Shown piece by piece: positions 1 to 7,495 of a stretch of 64,000 bases of DNA. The DNA lies in contig CAWAMS010000003.1 in the NCBI GenBank assembly GCA_963783245.1, positions 124,001-188,000 on the forward strand, written 5' to 3'. Source of the stretch: Bog-473 sp963783245. GTDB taxonomy: Bacteria > Actinomycetota > Acidimicrobiia > Acidimicrobiales > RAAP-2. Below the pieces are notes generated by a model. The model saw only the letters and a program-made list of their open reading frames with translations. It did not search any database and had not been told where the DNA came from. Within the stretch, counting starts at the first letter, position 1. Every line of letters starts with the position of its first letter. The translations under genes were made by a program, and so were the position numbers.

Positions 1-359
1 CGCGAGTCCGCTATAACCAGGACGATGGGCTCACCCACGCAGCGCACATCTCCGTGGGCGAGGATCCGCCAAGGACGATTCGCGTCGTATTCGTCGTCGA
101 CGAGATAATCGCACACGAAGGGAGCGAGGTCCTCCGCGGTGTACACGGCGCGAACACCCGGAATGGCCGCCGCATCCTCCGTATCGATCGAAATGATCCG
201 TCCCCGAGCCAGGTCGCTCCGCACGAAGGCAGCGTGAAGGCCCCCGGGCACGACGATGTCGTCGACGAACTGACCATGACCGGTCAGGAAGCGTGCATCC
301 TCCTTGCGGATCACGCGCTGCCCAACGAAGCGTGCTCCGCCTCCCATCATCCCGGACAC
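1..359 (-). CDS. Xanthine dehydrogenase/CO dehydrogenase-family molybdopterin-binding subunit, N-terminal part, runs off left edge
   Basis: The minus strand is open from about 365 to the left edge with no stop. About 119 residues are visible and match the a/b-hammerhead start of the large molybdenum-binding subunit of xanthine dehydrogenase, aldehyde oxidase and aerobic CO dehydrogenase. Recognisable pieces are GQRVIRKEDARFLTGHGQFV near the start, then VPGGLHAAFVRS, IPGVRAVYTAEDLAP and VRCVGEPIVLVIA. These enzymes hydroxylate aromatic heterocycles, aldehydes or CO with water as oxygen donor, using Mo-cytosine-dinucleotide, and need FeS and FAD subunits that are not visible here. A TGA TGA pair lies just upstream. 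GTG at 359 has a CAGG-type site six bases before it; ATG at 350 or 347 is also possible. The molybdenum and catalytic Glu regions are outside the window, so the substrate is unknown. Confidence 0.85.
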   Translation of the reverse strand, partial: MSGMMGGGARFVGQRVIRKEDARFLTGHGQFVDDIVVPGGLHAAFVRSDLARGRIISIDTEDAAAIPGVRAVYTAEDLAPFVCDYLVDDEYDANRPWRILAHGDVRCVGEPIVLVIADS

Positions 360-1225
360 GGAGGCCTGCTTTCATCATGGACCCGGGTGGCGATTGCGTC
401 CTTTGAACCTTTGAGTCGACCAATGGGATCTTCCCTTCGCCATTCGACTTCGGCGATGGACCGATGCTCGTTTTTTTTCGTCAATCCAATGGTTTTTGAT
501 GAGGCCAACGGTACGTGACCAAAGTGGTCGGACACGTCGCCATGCTTGGCGTCCACCGAACTGAGCACGTCACCTGTGCACACGATGAACTCCCTTCCGG
601 ACGAGTCTTTGTACAATATATAACCAGCAGAATATAGCGGTCGGTCACGCCGCGCGCCGGCTGACCCGCTCACCAGTCGTGTCCGCGACGTTTCCCAGAT
701 AGTCAGGCTCTCGTCAGGAGGGATTACGACGCCGTAGCCGTACCAGGGATATCCCCGCCACACACCGGCTTGGTTGATGTCGCCACGAAGCCTTTCGCCT
801 CGGCCTCCATGTACCACGCACAATCCTTCGGCAGATCGTGCCCGAAGATAGTTGCGTAGTCGATGTTGTAAGGCAATATTCCACCGCCCGTGTAGCTCTT
901 GATGGCGCGAGCGACTGCGCGGCCGAAAGGCGCACCCGGGTCCTAATCCCCAGGGCATCAGGTGCAGCAATCGCCCCATCCGCGGCCTTGGCGCAGAGGT
1001 TCATTTCGGTGATTCGCAGGACGCACAACCTTTGACCAGCTGTTTCGCCCCGGCATCCAACCCACGAACTCGGTGATATTGGTGGATCCACTTAAACCTG
1101 GTGGACTGGCGCCATACGTAATTGTAGGTGGCAGCGTACTCGGACGAATTCCACGGACTCCCCGCCTCCCACCCGCAATCCGCTGTTGGGTTCCAACATT
1201 GGGGCTGCGCTGAACGTCGATGAAG
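360..1225. other. Gene-poor, apparently decayed stretch
   Basis: No convincing intact gene is visible. Minus-strand frames hold short protein-like pieces that break into other frames. One (about 775-905) reads RAIKSYTGGGILPYNIDY, then DLPKDCAWYMEAEAKGF before a stop. Another (about 480-640) contains SSGREFIVCTGDVLSS. The first vaguely recalls the C-terminus of an amino-acid-type ABC solute-binding protein, but this is weak. Base composition dips around 600-640 (TATATAA-rich), unlike the surroundings. Together with the integrase remnant at 2.5-2.9 kb it looks like an old island in decay. Confidence 0.45.
1082..1170. repeat. Degenerate direct repeat, copy A
   Basis: This ~89-bp stretch resembles 2409-2495 in the same orientation, by eye about two thirds identical with a small gap. 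Shared blocks include GATCCAC-TAA-CC-TGGAC near the left end and TCC-A-GGACTCCCC near the right end. The two copies bracket the XRE/nucleotidyltransferase pair. The alignment was made by eye only. Confidence 0.4.
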
Positions 1226-1762
1226 TCATGGTGACTGCGGGTCAAGCGCCTCGATAGCTTCGTCGAGCAGCGGGAGTGTTCGGTCTGGCAGCGGGTCCTC
1301 GGGGAAGTACTCGTCATAGAGGTCCAGTGCCTCGGCGACGCTGGTGATGCCACATCGCTTGACGAGGAAGTTGATGTCCGGACGGTCTCGAGAACCACGG
1401 CCGGCCCGCATCTTCATGGCCAACATCGACCGCTCATCGGCCGCAACGATCTCCACGTTCCCCGCCTTGAGTATCGGCTGCCAGTTGGGCTCCTTGAATG
1501 CCGGTATGAATTGCGTAGCCGAGTTGTTGAGCCATTCGGCACCAAGCCCTCGGCGTTCACCGATCTCAGCGGCCGCGGCGAGCACGTCTTCCGTCGGATA
1601 CATCGAGCCATCAATGTCTCCGGTGGTGAACCGGGCATCGAACGCAAGCACCATCACCGCCCCGCCGACCAAGTAGATCTTGGCTTTGACGTTGCGCGCG
1701 TTGAGGTGATCTGCAAGTTCGGCGAGTGCCGACTCCATTTCGTCCCGGTTGAGATCAGACAC
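1226..1762 (-). CDS. DUF6036-type nucleotidyltransferase (putative toxin of a toxin-antitoxin pair)
   Basis: A 178-residue protein of the DUF6036 / AbiEii-like nucleotidyltransferase kind. The N-terminal third carries the nucleotidyltransferase signature: KIYLVGGAVMVLAFDAR followed by TGDIDG, where the two aspartates would bind the catalytic metal. Related proteins paired with a DNA-binding partner behave as toxins that modify RNA or protein; activity here is inference. The chosen GTG start (1762) overlaps the stop of the upstream XRE gene by eight bases (GTGTCTGA), so translation is probably coupled. The downstream third is helical without a recognised motif. It lies inside the island-like region between two degenerate repeats. 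It could instead be a house-keeping nucleotidyltransferase, but the partner gene argues for the module. Confidence 0.8.
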   Translation of the reverse strand: MSDLNRDEMESALAELADHLNARNVKAKIYLVGGAVMVLAFDARFTTGDIDGSMYPTEDVLAAAAEIGERRGLGAEWLNNSATQFIPAFKEPNWQPILKAGNVEIVAADERSMLAMKMRAGRGSRDRPDINFLVKRCGITSVAEALDLYDEYFPEDPLPDRTLPLLDEAIEALDPQSP

Positions 1763-2375
1763 TCTCAAGTTCCTCTTCGGCGGCAAACACGCCATGACGG
1801 ATGAGCGCTCCAGGAGAGTTGGCGATCTCCCAGGTATGGAATCTCGGGCTCTTGGAGAGATACCAGAACGGTCGATTGAACCTACTCGGGTCATTGGTCC
1901 AGCGAGGCGGAGAGATCGCCTTCCTGGCCGCCTCATCTTCGACTATCGCAGCAAGGAAAGCATCCCAACGCGTGTCCCCGACGAGGCCCGGGGCCTGAGA
2001 GGTAAGGGCATCGAATCCCTCATGGCTGGATCGCCGGAGAGCGTCTCTCAAATCGATGACAGCGCGCAGCGCACCATCCTCACGAATATCGAGTGCCAGG
2101 CCCTCGCCCGCATCCCCATAGAGCCGATCTTTGATCGTGTTGGCGGTGCCAATCGCGCTGTGCCGCGGCAAAGGGGTCAGCCGTATCGCAATTGACTGTC
2201 CGGCCGACTCGGCGATCCTGCTCAGCAGGGTGAGTGAGGGCTCTCTTTTTCCACGTTCGATTTCGGCGATAGTCGATTGGGGGACACCGGACGTCGCGGC
2301 CAAGTCCCGCTGGGTCAGACCACTGTCTCGCCGCAACTGACGAAGGATTGCGCTTGCTTCAGCTCTTCCGTCCAC
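1755..2375 (-). CDS. XRE-family helix-turn-helix regulator (putative antitoxin)
   Basis: A 206-residue protein. Residues about 9-62 form a Cro/C1-type helix-turn-helix: LRRDSGLTQRDLAATSGVPQ, then STIAEIERGKREPSLTLLSR. The C-terminal ~130 residues are not a recognised domain. In families where an XRE protein precedes a DUF6036 nucleotidyltransferase, the first gene is thought to bind both its own promoter and the toxin. GTG at 2375 is the likely start. There is no Shine-Dalgarno site; a TATCAT box ends six bases before the GTG, consistent with a leaderless mRNA. A perfect inverted repeat lies four bases upstream of the start, so autorepression is likely. The gene overlaps the downstream nucleotidyltransferase start. 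Confidence 0.85.
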   Translation of the reverse strand: MDGRAEASAILRQLRRDSGLTQRDLAATSGVPQSTIAEIERGKREPSLTLLSRIAESAGQSIAIRLTPLPRHSAIGTANTIKDRLYGDAGEGLALDIREDGALRAVIDLRDALRRSSHEGFDALTSQAPGLVGDTRWDAFLAAIVEDEAARKAISPPRWTNDPSRFNRPFWYLSKSPRFHTWEIANSPGALIRHGVFAAEEELESV

Positions 2376-2379
2376 CAGG

Positions 2380-2393
2380 ATATGATACCATAT
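2380..2393. promoter_or_regulatory. Inverted-repeat operator overlapping the XRE gene promoter
   Basis: ATATG-ATAC-CATAT is a perfect 5-bp inverted repeat with a 4-bp spacer. It sits directly before the GTG of the XRE gene and over its TATCAT -10-like box. It is AT-rich in GC-rich surroundings. It is best explained as the autoregulatory site of the XRE/nucleotidyltransferase pair. Confidence 0.6.
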
Positions 2394-2408
2394 AGCAGAT
2401 CAAAATGG

Positions 2409-2495
2409 GTAGATCCACCTAATCCCGATGGACAGCGACTGGAAGTACCGCAGGCGAACTCGTCGGGCAAACTCCATGGACTCCCCCGCTCGGAC
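2409..2495. repeat. Degenerate direct repeat, copy B
   Basis: Partner of 1082-1170. It ends exactly where the tRNA-Arg 3' fragment begins, so the repeat may belong to the end of the integrated element. Identity was judged by eye. Confidence 0.4.
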
Positions 2496-2535
2496 TCCTA
2501 ATCCGCGGGTTCGGGTCCGAATCCCGACTGGCGCA
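2491..2535 (+). other. 3' fragment of tRNA-Arg(CCT): probable attachment-site scar
   Basis: The sequence folds as the 3' half of a tRNA. It has an anticodon arm CGGA-CTCCTAA-TCCG (anticodon CCT), a five-base variable loop, a perfect T arm TCGGG-TCCGAAT-CCCGA, the 3' acceptor strand CTGGCGC and discriminator A. No matching 5' half (expected GCGCCAG followed by a D arm) lies upstream, and no CCA is encoded. Integrative elements that use a tRNA gene leave such a 3' duplicate at one end. The decayed integrase gene ends inside this fragment on the other strand, as is typical of actinobacterial integrative elements. The intact tRNA is not in the window. Confidence 0.75.
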
Positions 2536-2921
2536 CTTTTGCGGCGGGACAGGCCAGCTCAGGCTGTATTTCCGCAATCTCGCCTGCCTCGGGCACAACC
2601 CGTCGTGCGCGAGCGGGGTGCGCGCGTGTGGCGGAGTCTCCCGCCGTCGTTGTATGAGAATCCGTCGACGGCTGAACGTCCAGCCGGGCGATCGGTTTGA
2701 GCGCCTCGGCAATCAAGCCGTTTCGATGCTGTGTCGCGGGATCGGTAACGGAGCGCCACCTGCGGTGAGTACCATCCGCCGCGAGCAATGACTTCCTCAG
2801 TCGAAGCGCCTGTGTCTGCCGCCGTCGTTTCGAAAATGCCCGAGTCGTGGAATCGCTGAACCTCAATCGGCCGCGCGATTCCTCCCAGTACTCTTCTGCG
2901 GCATGTCGCGGATGTCACCAC
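2498..2921 (-). pseudogene. Tyrosine recombinase (phage-type integrase), decayed C-terminal remnant
   Basis: Two overlapping frames together give the C-terminal part of a tyrosine integrase. The first has VQRFHDSGIFETTAADTGAS and EEVIARGGWYSPQVALRYRS. The frame then breaks near 2745, and the next frame has TDPATQHRNGLIAEAL. Compared with the family pattern HDLRHT...GHxSP...ALRYQH...RDxxIADAL, the box-II histidine/arginine region is altered (HDSGIF) and the GH is GW, so it is unlikely to be active even if the frame break is an error. The N-terminal two thirds are absent. The reading frame ends at a TAG inside the tRNA-Arg fragment. It marks one end of a former integrative element. Confidence 0.75.
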
Positions 2922-2939
2922 CCACTGTCAACTCCCGAG

Positions 2940-3965
2940 TCACCGAGCTGGTGCGAGGTCGCGGGTGAGGCCGGCGCGTGCGAAGGCTCGCTCGATCTGT
3001 CGCTTCGCGGCGTCGGGAAGCATTCCTTGCGGAGGCCGTGACTCGTGGTAGTCGCCTAGCGGCAGGCCCATCACTGCGGCCGCGTGACGGAAGGCAGATC
3101 CCCAGTGCGTGAAGTATCCGGGTCGGCCTGGGTAGCTCGTGAACCAGGAACCGATGTCCTCGCTGAGCTGATCGATCTTGTGATCCTTTGCGAACGCGAG
3201 AGCGTCGGCCAGCTGCCCGTTCCAAATGAGGGTGAAGTATTCGGTGTAGCGCATGTCACCAGGACGCTCGTACAGGTAGCCGCAGGTGCCGAGCTGGGCC
3301 GCGCCGACGATCCCCTCCTGATACCAGCCCGCGCGGTAGACAATCAGGTCGCATTCCCACACCTGGACGTCCGGCGCGAGTCGGTGTATTGCCTTGCTAC
3401 GCGCGGTGTGAAAGGTGCCTTCCTTGATCGCGCAGACCGCGGGCACGGCCTCGGCAATGAGAGCGACTTCCTGGGGGGACATCTCGTATCCCGATGACCC
3501 CGAGTTGAACAGTCCGATCGCGATGTCGGTACGATCAGCGATGTACTTCACGAAGCGCAGCACTCCCTCGCCTCCGTGCAGCTCCATCGGTGGCGTCTGC
3601 AGGTAGCAGATGTCTGCGCCGGCCTCCTGAGCGTGACGGGTGAGTTCCAGGGCCTCCTTCGCGGAGTTGGCCGTGGTGCAGGCCTGGATCACCGTGGCGG
3701 GAGCGATAGCGCGGGCCTCTTCGATGGCGATCTCGGTGAGCTTCTTGCGCTCGTCCATCGTCAGTGACCACCATTCGGCGATACCGCTGGTAAGCCAGAG
3801 CATGTCGTGGCCGAGGTCACCGACGCAGTACCGCACCAATTGGCGGTACGCGTCGTAGTCGATCTCATCGCCGTCCGGACCGCTGAACGGCGTGTACAGC
3901 GAATCACCGATCCCGCGTAGACCACCATCGCGAACCCAGCTGCGAGCCTCTGATGCACCTGGCAT
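2940..3965 (-). CDS. Dihydrodipicolinate synthase / N-acetylneuraminate lyase superfamily protein
   Basis: A 341-residue protein with the (beta/alpha)8 class I aldolase fold. The Schiff-base lysine is in VCAIKEGTFH (about residue 195), and the upstream tyrosine region of the family is represented by GLFNSGSSGYEMSP. Family members catalyse aldol condensation or cleavage of pyruvate-type substrates, or dehydration of sugar acids. This one is longer than true DapA (about 300) and has a C-terminal extension. No lysine-pathway genes lie nearby, so a catabolic lyase/hydratase role is more likely. ATG at 3965 is chosen because AGGAGG ends six bases upstream; an earlier ATG directly abuts that site. 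The coding end lies just beyond the integrase remnant. Confidence 0.85.
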   Translation of the reverse strand: MPGASEARSWVRDGGLRGIGDSLYTPFSGPDGDEIDYDAYRQLVRYCVGDLGHDMLWLTSGIAEWWSLTMDERKKLTEIAIEEARAIAPATVIQACTTANSAKEALELTRHAQEAGADICYLQTPPMELHGGEGVLRFVKYIADRTDIAIGLFNSGSSGYEMSPQEVALIAEAVPAVCAIKEGTFHTARSKAIHRLAPDVQVWECDLIVYRAGWYQEGIVGAAQLGTCGYLYERPGDMRYTEYFTLIWNGQLADALAFAKDHKIDQLSEDIGSWFTSYPGRPGYFTHWGSAFRHAAAVMGLPLGDYHESRPPQGMLPDAAKRQIERAFARAGLTRDLAPAR

Positions 3966-4162
3966 AGCCATCCTCCTCGTCGGATACCTGATGCTAACGC
4001 AGAACAAAATGCTTCAGAGGATTGGTGCGAAGACCGACGTGAGTGCGTGAGATGTTGGTGATTCCCTATGGACGTTATCCGCAGGGGATCGAGCGTCACG
4101 GACGGCGCTGGGCGCGAGCTCCACTCGGTCGAGGCGACGCAGGACCCGGTTCACGTAGCCCG

Positions 4163-5053
4163 TCAGCGGAAGGCCGGCACCAAGATCAACATGAAGAGGA
4201 TCGCGTTGAAGAAGGCATGGGCGACCATTCCCGCGGCGAGCTTGCCGGTTCGGTGCCGGAGATACCCCAGGACCAGCGCCATGGGGAAGAGCACGAGGGG
4301 GGCCAGTGGGCCCTCGTTGAGCACGTGGGCGAAGCTGAAGATGATCGCCGTGACGAAGAGGGCCGGGACCGCCCCGATCCGGCGCGTGAATGCCCCTTGG
4401 AGTAGCCCCCGGAAGAAGAGTTCCTCCACGATCGGCGCCCCGACGACCGTCAGTAGTGCCACGACCACCCAGCCGGCAGTACCCGAGGGAGTCACTCCCA
4501 CAACGTGCGGGGCGGCGGCATTCGGAGCGCCGAATCCCGAGCCGGCGAGGACGATACAGATCAGGACGAGAAGCGGCAGGATGCGGCCCACCACGGCGCC
4601 GACGAGCCCCAACCACAGATCCTTGATGCGGGGCCATGTCAGCCCGAAGTCGGCGGCCAGGCTGCCCGTGCCATTCATCCGGGAGGCGACCACCACGGCG
4701 CCGACAAAGCCGACCCAGAGAGCCAGCTGGCTGGCCAAGAGGTACCAGGGGTCGTTGACGTCGAACTGGCCCCCTGTCGCGACGGCAAAGGCTATGGCGA
4801 CCGCAATCGTGCCGACGAGGCCCATACCGGCACCGACGGCTGCCACGCCGCCGCCCTTGATCCCTGGACCCTTGGGTACGAAAGGAGGAGTCTGCGTCGG
4901 CCAGGCCTCGCCGTAGGGGCCGAAAATGACGGGCGTCCACTGCGTTCCGTTCCACCACCGCCACGGAGCGATGCCCCAGGGGTCGGGGTACCAGTTGGCA
5001 GGGAACGCCGGTGCCGGTGAACGGTCGGCCACGGGGGTGAACTGAGTGACCAC
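4163..5053 (-). CDS. CPBP-family intramembrane metalloprotease with N-terminal DUF2510-like tryptophan motif
   Basis: A 296-residue protein. The N-terminus carries NWYPDPWGIAPWRWWNGTQW, the short Trp-rich DUF2510-like motif of actinobacterial membrane proteins. Multiple hydrophobic segments follow from about residue 70. The CPBP (Rce1/Abi-type) motifs are complete: EELFFRG (EExxxR) near residue 212, FSFAHV (FxxxH) near 245 and HAFFN (HxxxN) near 282. Such proteins cleave or bind partners within the membrane, and some give immunity to bacteriocins. The GTG start lies eight bases after the stop of the upstream RDD gene, so the two form an operon. The natural substrate cannot be read from sequence. 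Confidence 0.9.
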   Translation of the reverse strand: MVTQFTPVADRSPAPAFPANWYPDPWGIAPWRWWNGTQWTPVIFGPYGEAWPTQTPPFVPKGPGIKGGGVAAVGAGMGLVGTIAVAIAFAVATGGQFDVNDPWYLLASQLALWVGFVGAVVVASRMNGTGSLAADFGLTWPRIKDLWLGLVGAVVGRILPLLVLICIVLAGSGFGAPNAAAPHVVGVTPSGTAGWVVVALLTVVGAPIVEELFFRGLLQGAFTRRIGAVPALFVTAIIFSFAHVLNEGPLAPLVLFPMALVLGYLRHRTGKLAAGMVAHAFFNAILFMLILVPAFR

Positions 5054-5061
5054 CGGACAAC

Positions 5062-5817
5062 TCAGGGGTTACGTTCGACGACCACGGAGTGAACCACATG
5101 GTCGTGCCACGCCTGACGCCTGCCGTCCCACAATGGCGACAGGCTGTCGATGATGTAGGGGATCACGAAGACCGCGTAGAAGACGACGGTGATTGCGTAG
5201 CGGCCGACGCCGCGCCAGAACCCGATGGGACCGCCTGTACGGGCGTCGCGCACGGCGATGCCCATGGCCATCTTCCCGAGCGTCTGGCCCCGATTCGAGC
5301 CGTTCATGATGCCGTAATACAGCGCAAAGGGGATGGAGGCCAGAACGAACAGCACGAAGAAGCCCACCACCACCTGTCCAGGACTCAAGGGTTGGTTGTT
5401 GGTGGTCGACGCATTGGAGTTGCGGGTCACCGCTCCGACAATGGCTAAGAAGATGAACGCAGCGGTACCAAGAGCCATGCTGTCGATCAAGAGGGCCAAG
5501 AACCGCTTCCACCACGGAGCCAGCGCGAGGTGGAGCACTCCGTCGACACGAACACCGGGGTCCAGGCAGGAGGCGCTTCCCATCGTCGGCATTCCCGGCG
5601 GCGGCCCGTAACCCGGCGGATAGGGAGCGTACGATGGTGGAGAGGTCCACGATGGGGCGCCGGCTGGCTGCAAGTCCCAGGCGTAAGCGCGAGACGGTTG
5701 GGACGGTACGTAGGACTGAGACGGCGACCGCTCAGCGACCGACGGGTGAAGGTGTGGCGGATACCACTTCCCATCTGACGCGATCCACCAGCCCGGTCCC
5801 TGACTGACGTCGGTCAT
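5062..5817 (-). CDS. RDD-family membrane protein with Pro/Tyr-rich N-terminus
   Basis: A 251-residue protein. The N-terminus has GWWIASDGKWYPPHLHP, a WYPP motif related to DUF2510, followed by a Pro/Tyr/Ser-rich linker to about residue 90. The RDD domain then starts with WKRFLALLIDSMALG and continues through three or four membrane segments, including the typical NRGQTLGKMAMGIAV segment. RDD proteins have poorly defined roles, possibly in transport or stress. ATG at 5817 precedes the WW motif; 12 upstream in-frame codons lack family features. It is the first gene of a two-gene operon with the CPBP protease and diverges from the dehydrogenase gene. Confidence 0.88.
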   Translation of the reverse strand: MTDVSQGPGWWIASDGKWYPPHLHPSVAERSPSQSYVPSQPSRAYAWDLQPAGAPSWTSPPSYAPYPPGYGPPPGMPTMGSASCLDPGVRVDGVLHLALAPWWKRFLALLIDSMALGTAAFIFLAIVGAVTRNSNASTTNNQPLSPGQVVVGFFVLFVLASIPFALYYGIMNGSNRGQTLGKMAMGIAVRDARTGGPIGFWRGVGRYAITVVFYAVFVIPYIIDSLSPLWDGRRQAWHDHVVHSVVVERNP

Positions 5818-6125
5818 GTTCTCGAACCTGCTCTCTGACCAAAGACCTGGCACCCAGGTCGGTTTCGATGACGTACGGCGAATCGGATCAACAAATCGTA
5901 CGCGGGGTCAGGAAGCCGTCACTAAGGCCAAAAGTCACAAAGAAAACGGAGAAGTAGCCCGAGGTGCTCATCTCGATATTCGCGTTGGCACCGCAAGTGG
6001 AGGGGCCTTGGCGAGATCGCTCGGCGCGCCCGCACAAGAGCCCCCAGTGGACGAGAACGAACTGGATGATCCAGATTGTCTCCGGAGTCGTCTACTCTCG
6101 TCGCAACCATCGGTAGCCTACGTCC
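5818..6125. other. Divergent intergenic region
   Basis: A 308-bp gap between the RDD operon (minus) and the dehydrogenase gene (plus). It must hold both promoters. No strong palindrome, riboswitch-like fold or small coding frame with a ribosome site was seen. Confidence 0.5.
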
Positions 6126-7364
6126 ATGTCTGCCTCCTTCTACGAATCGGTCAGCGCCTATGTCGAACGGGCCGCAGCACTGCTCGAGGTCGAAGACGAC
6201 GTACTGATCCTGCTGGCCGAGCCTTACCGACAAGTCGATGTGCAGGTGCCCATCCACGCCGATGACGGCTCCGTGCTCTCGTTCCGTGGCTATCGGGTCC
6301 AACACAACGGGGCCCGGGGTCCGTTCAAGGGTGGCCTGCGCTATCACCCCGACACCGACCTCGACGAAGTGCGGGCACTGGCTTCGCTGATGACCTGGAA
6401 GTGCGCCCTGCTCGACCTGCCCTTTGGTGGGGCCAAAGGAGGCATGACGCTCGACCCGGGGGCACTCTCCCCCCGGGAACTCGAAGCGGTGACCCGGAGC
6501 TTCACCCACGCCATCTCGGGGGTTATCGGTCCCAACCTCGACATCTTGGCTCCCGATGTGAACACTGATGCGCGGGTCATGGGCTGGGTCATGGATGCCT
6601 ACTCATCCCGGGCTGGCTGGTCACCCGCAGTGGCGACGGGCAAGCCGCTCGATCTGGGTGGCGTCCCCGGTCGGGTCGCGGCGACCGGACGTGGCATCGT
6701 GGCAGTCACCGAGGCGACCCTGGCCGTTCTCGGGCGCAGCCTCGCCGGTCAACGAGTGGTCATCCAGGGGTTCGGCAACGTCGGACGCAACGTGGCCGAG
6801 ATCGCAGCTGAGCGGGGGGCACTGATTGTCGGCGTGTCCGACGTCTCTGGTGGTCGCCATATCGCCGAGGGTTTCGACGTGCCGGCGCTCATGGCCGCGA
6901 TCCAGCCTGGAGCGCTGCTCAAGGAGGTGGGGATCGGTGATTTCGTCACCAACAACGAACTACTCGGCCTCGACTGCGACGTGCTTATCCCCGCCGCCCT
7001 GGAAAATGCCATTGACGCCACGAACGTCGCCACGGTTCGGGCATCCTTGGTGGTCGAAGCGGCCAACCACCCGGTCTCGCCCGAGGCAGATGCCGTTCTC
7101 GCCGAAGGCGGTGTCGTCGTGGTCCCCGACATTTTGGCCAATGCCGGAGGAGTGACCGGGAGTTACTTCGAGTGGACCTCGAATCTCACCGAATTCCGGT
7201 GGTCAGAGGAACGATTCAACGAGCAACTCTTGGACTTCATGGATCGGGCGTTCCGAGCAACGTGGGAGACACACGTCGAACACACCGTCGACCTGCGGAC
7301 CGCTGCGTACATGGTCGGGATCGCCCGAGTGGCCGAGGCCACCCGGCTGCGCGGCCTCGCTTGA
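6126..7364 (+). CDS. Glu/Leu/Phe/Val dehydrogenase (glutamate dehydrogenase-type)
   Basis: A 412-residue enzyme of normal length for the amino-acid dehydrogenase superfamily, which deaminates glutamate or branched/aromatic amino acids to 2-oxo acids with NAD(P)+. The N-terminal substrate domain has GPFKGGLRYHP (about 61-71), MTWKCALLDLPFGGAKGG with the catalytic lysine region (about 88-106), and PDVNTDARVMGWV (about 142-154). The Rossmann domain has VVIQGFGNVGRNVAE (about 209-223). ANAGGVTGSYFEW near residue 340 matches glutamate dehydrogenases (usually GGVxVSYFEW). Substrate choice cannot be fixed, but glutamate is most likely. ATG at 6126 opens the conserved N-terminus. The gene stands alone. 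Confidence 0.9.
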   Translation: MSASFYESVSAYVERAAALLEVEDDVLILLAEPYRQVDVQVPIHADDGSVLSFRGYRVQHNGARGPFKGGLRYHPDTDLDEVRALASLMTWKCALLDLPFGGAKGGMTLDPGALSPRELEAVTRSFTHAISGVIGPNLDILAPDVNTDARVMGWVMDAYSSRAGWSPAVATGKPLDLGGVPGRVAATGRGIVAVTEATLAVLGRSLAGQRVVIQGFGNVGRNVAEIAAERGALIVGVSDVSGGRHIAEGFDVPALMAAIQPGALLKEVGIGDFVTNNELLGLDCDVLIPAALENAIDATNVATVRASLVVEAANHPVSPEADAVLAEGGVVVVPDILANAGGVTGSYFEWTSNLTEFRWSEERFNEQLLDFMDRAFRATWETHVEHTVDLRTAAYMVGIARVAEATRLRGLA

Positions 7365-7367
7365 GGA

Positions 7368-7480
7368 TCATTGATGGCTCCGGTCCGCGCACAGCGTCGG
7401 TCCCGGGGTCGGCGCGCCCACGATCGTGTCCCGTGAGTGCGGCGACGTGCCCTCCTCGTGCGGGTAGTCCGAACCCCAGA
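7368..7480 (-). pseudogene. Amidohydrolase (metal-dependent hydrolase) C-terminal remnant
   Basis: A short minus-strand segment reads LWGSDYPHEEGTSPHSRDTI and ends at a TGA. GSDYPHxEGTxPHSR is a hallmark of the C-terminal half of amidohydrolase-2 proteins, in which the aspartate is a metal ligand or proton acceptor. Nothing recognisable precedes it before the PPOX gene, so most of the gene is missing. The three longer amidohydrolases of this window have a comparable GSDYPHxEG or GSDFPHxEG segment. Confidence 0.6.
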
Positions 7481-7495
7481 GGCAGGCTGAGTCCC

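Noticed and set aside
54..518. Plus-strand open frame over the left edge
   Set aside because: Antisense to the xanthine dehydrogenase-type gene; it has no ribosome site or family features.
1180..1195. GTTGGGTTCCAAC resembles a tRNA T arm
   Set aside because: The loop is only three bases, and no acceptor or anticodon arm surrounds it.
4014..5099. Long Arg/Pro-rich minus-strand frame
   Set aside because: Overlaps the CPBP gene in another frame; the composition is that of a shadow frame.
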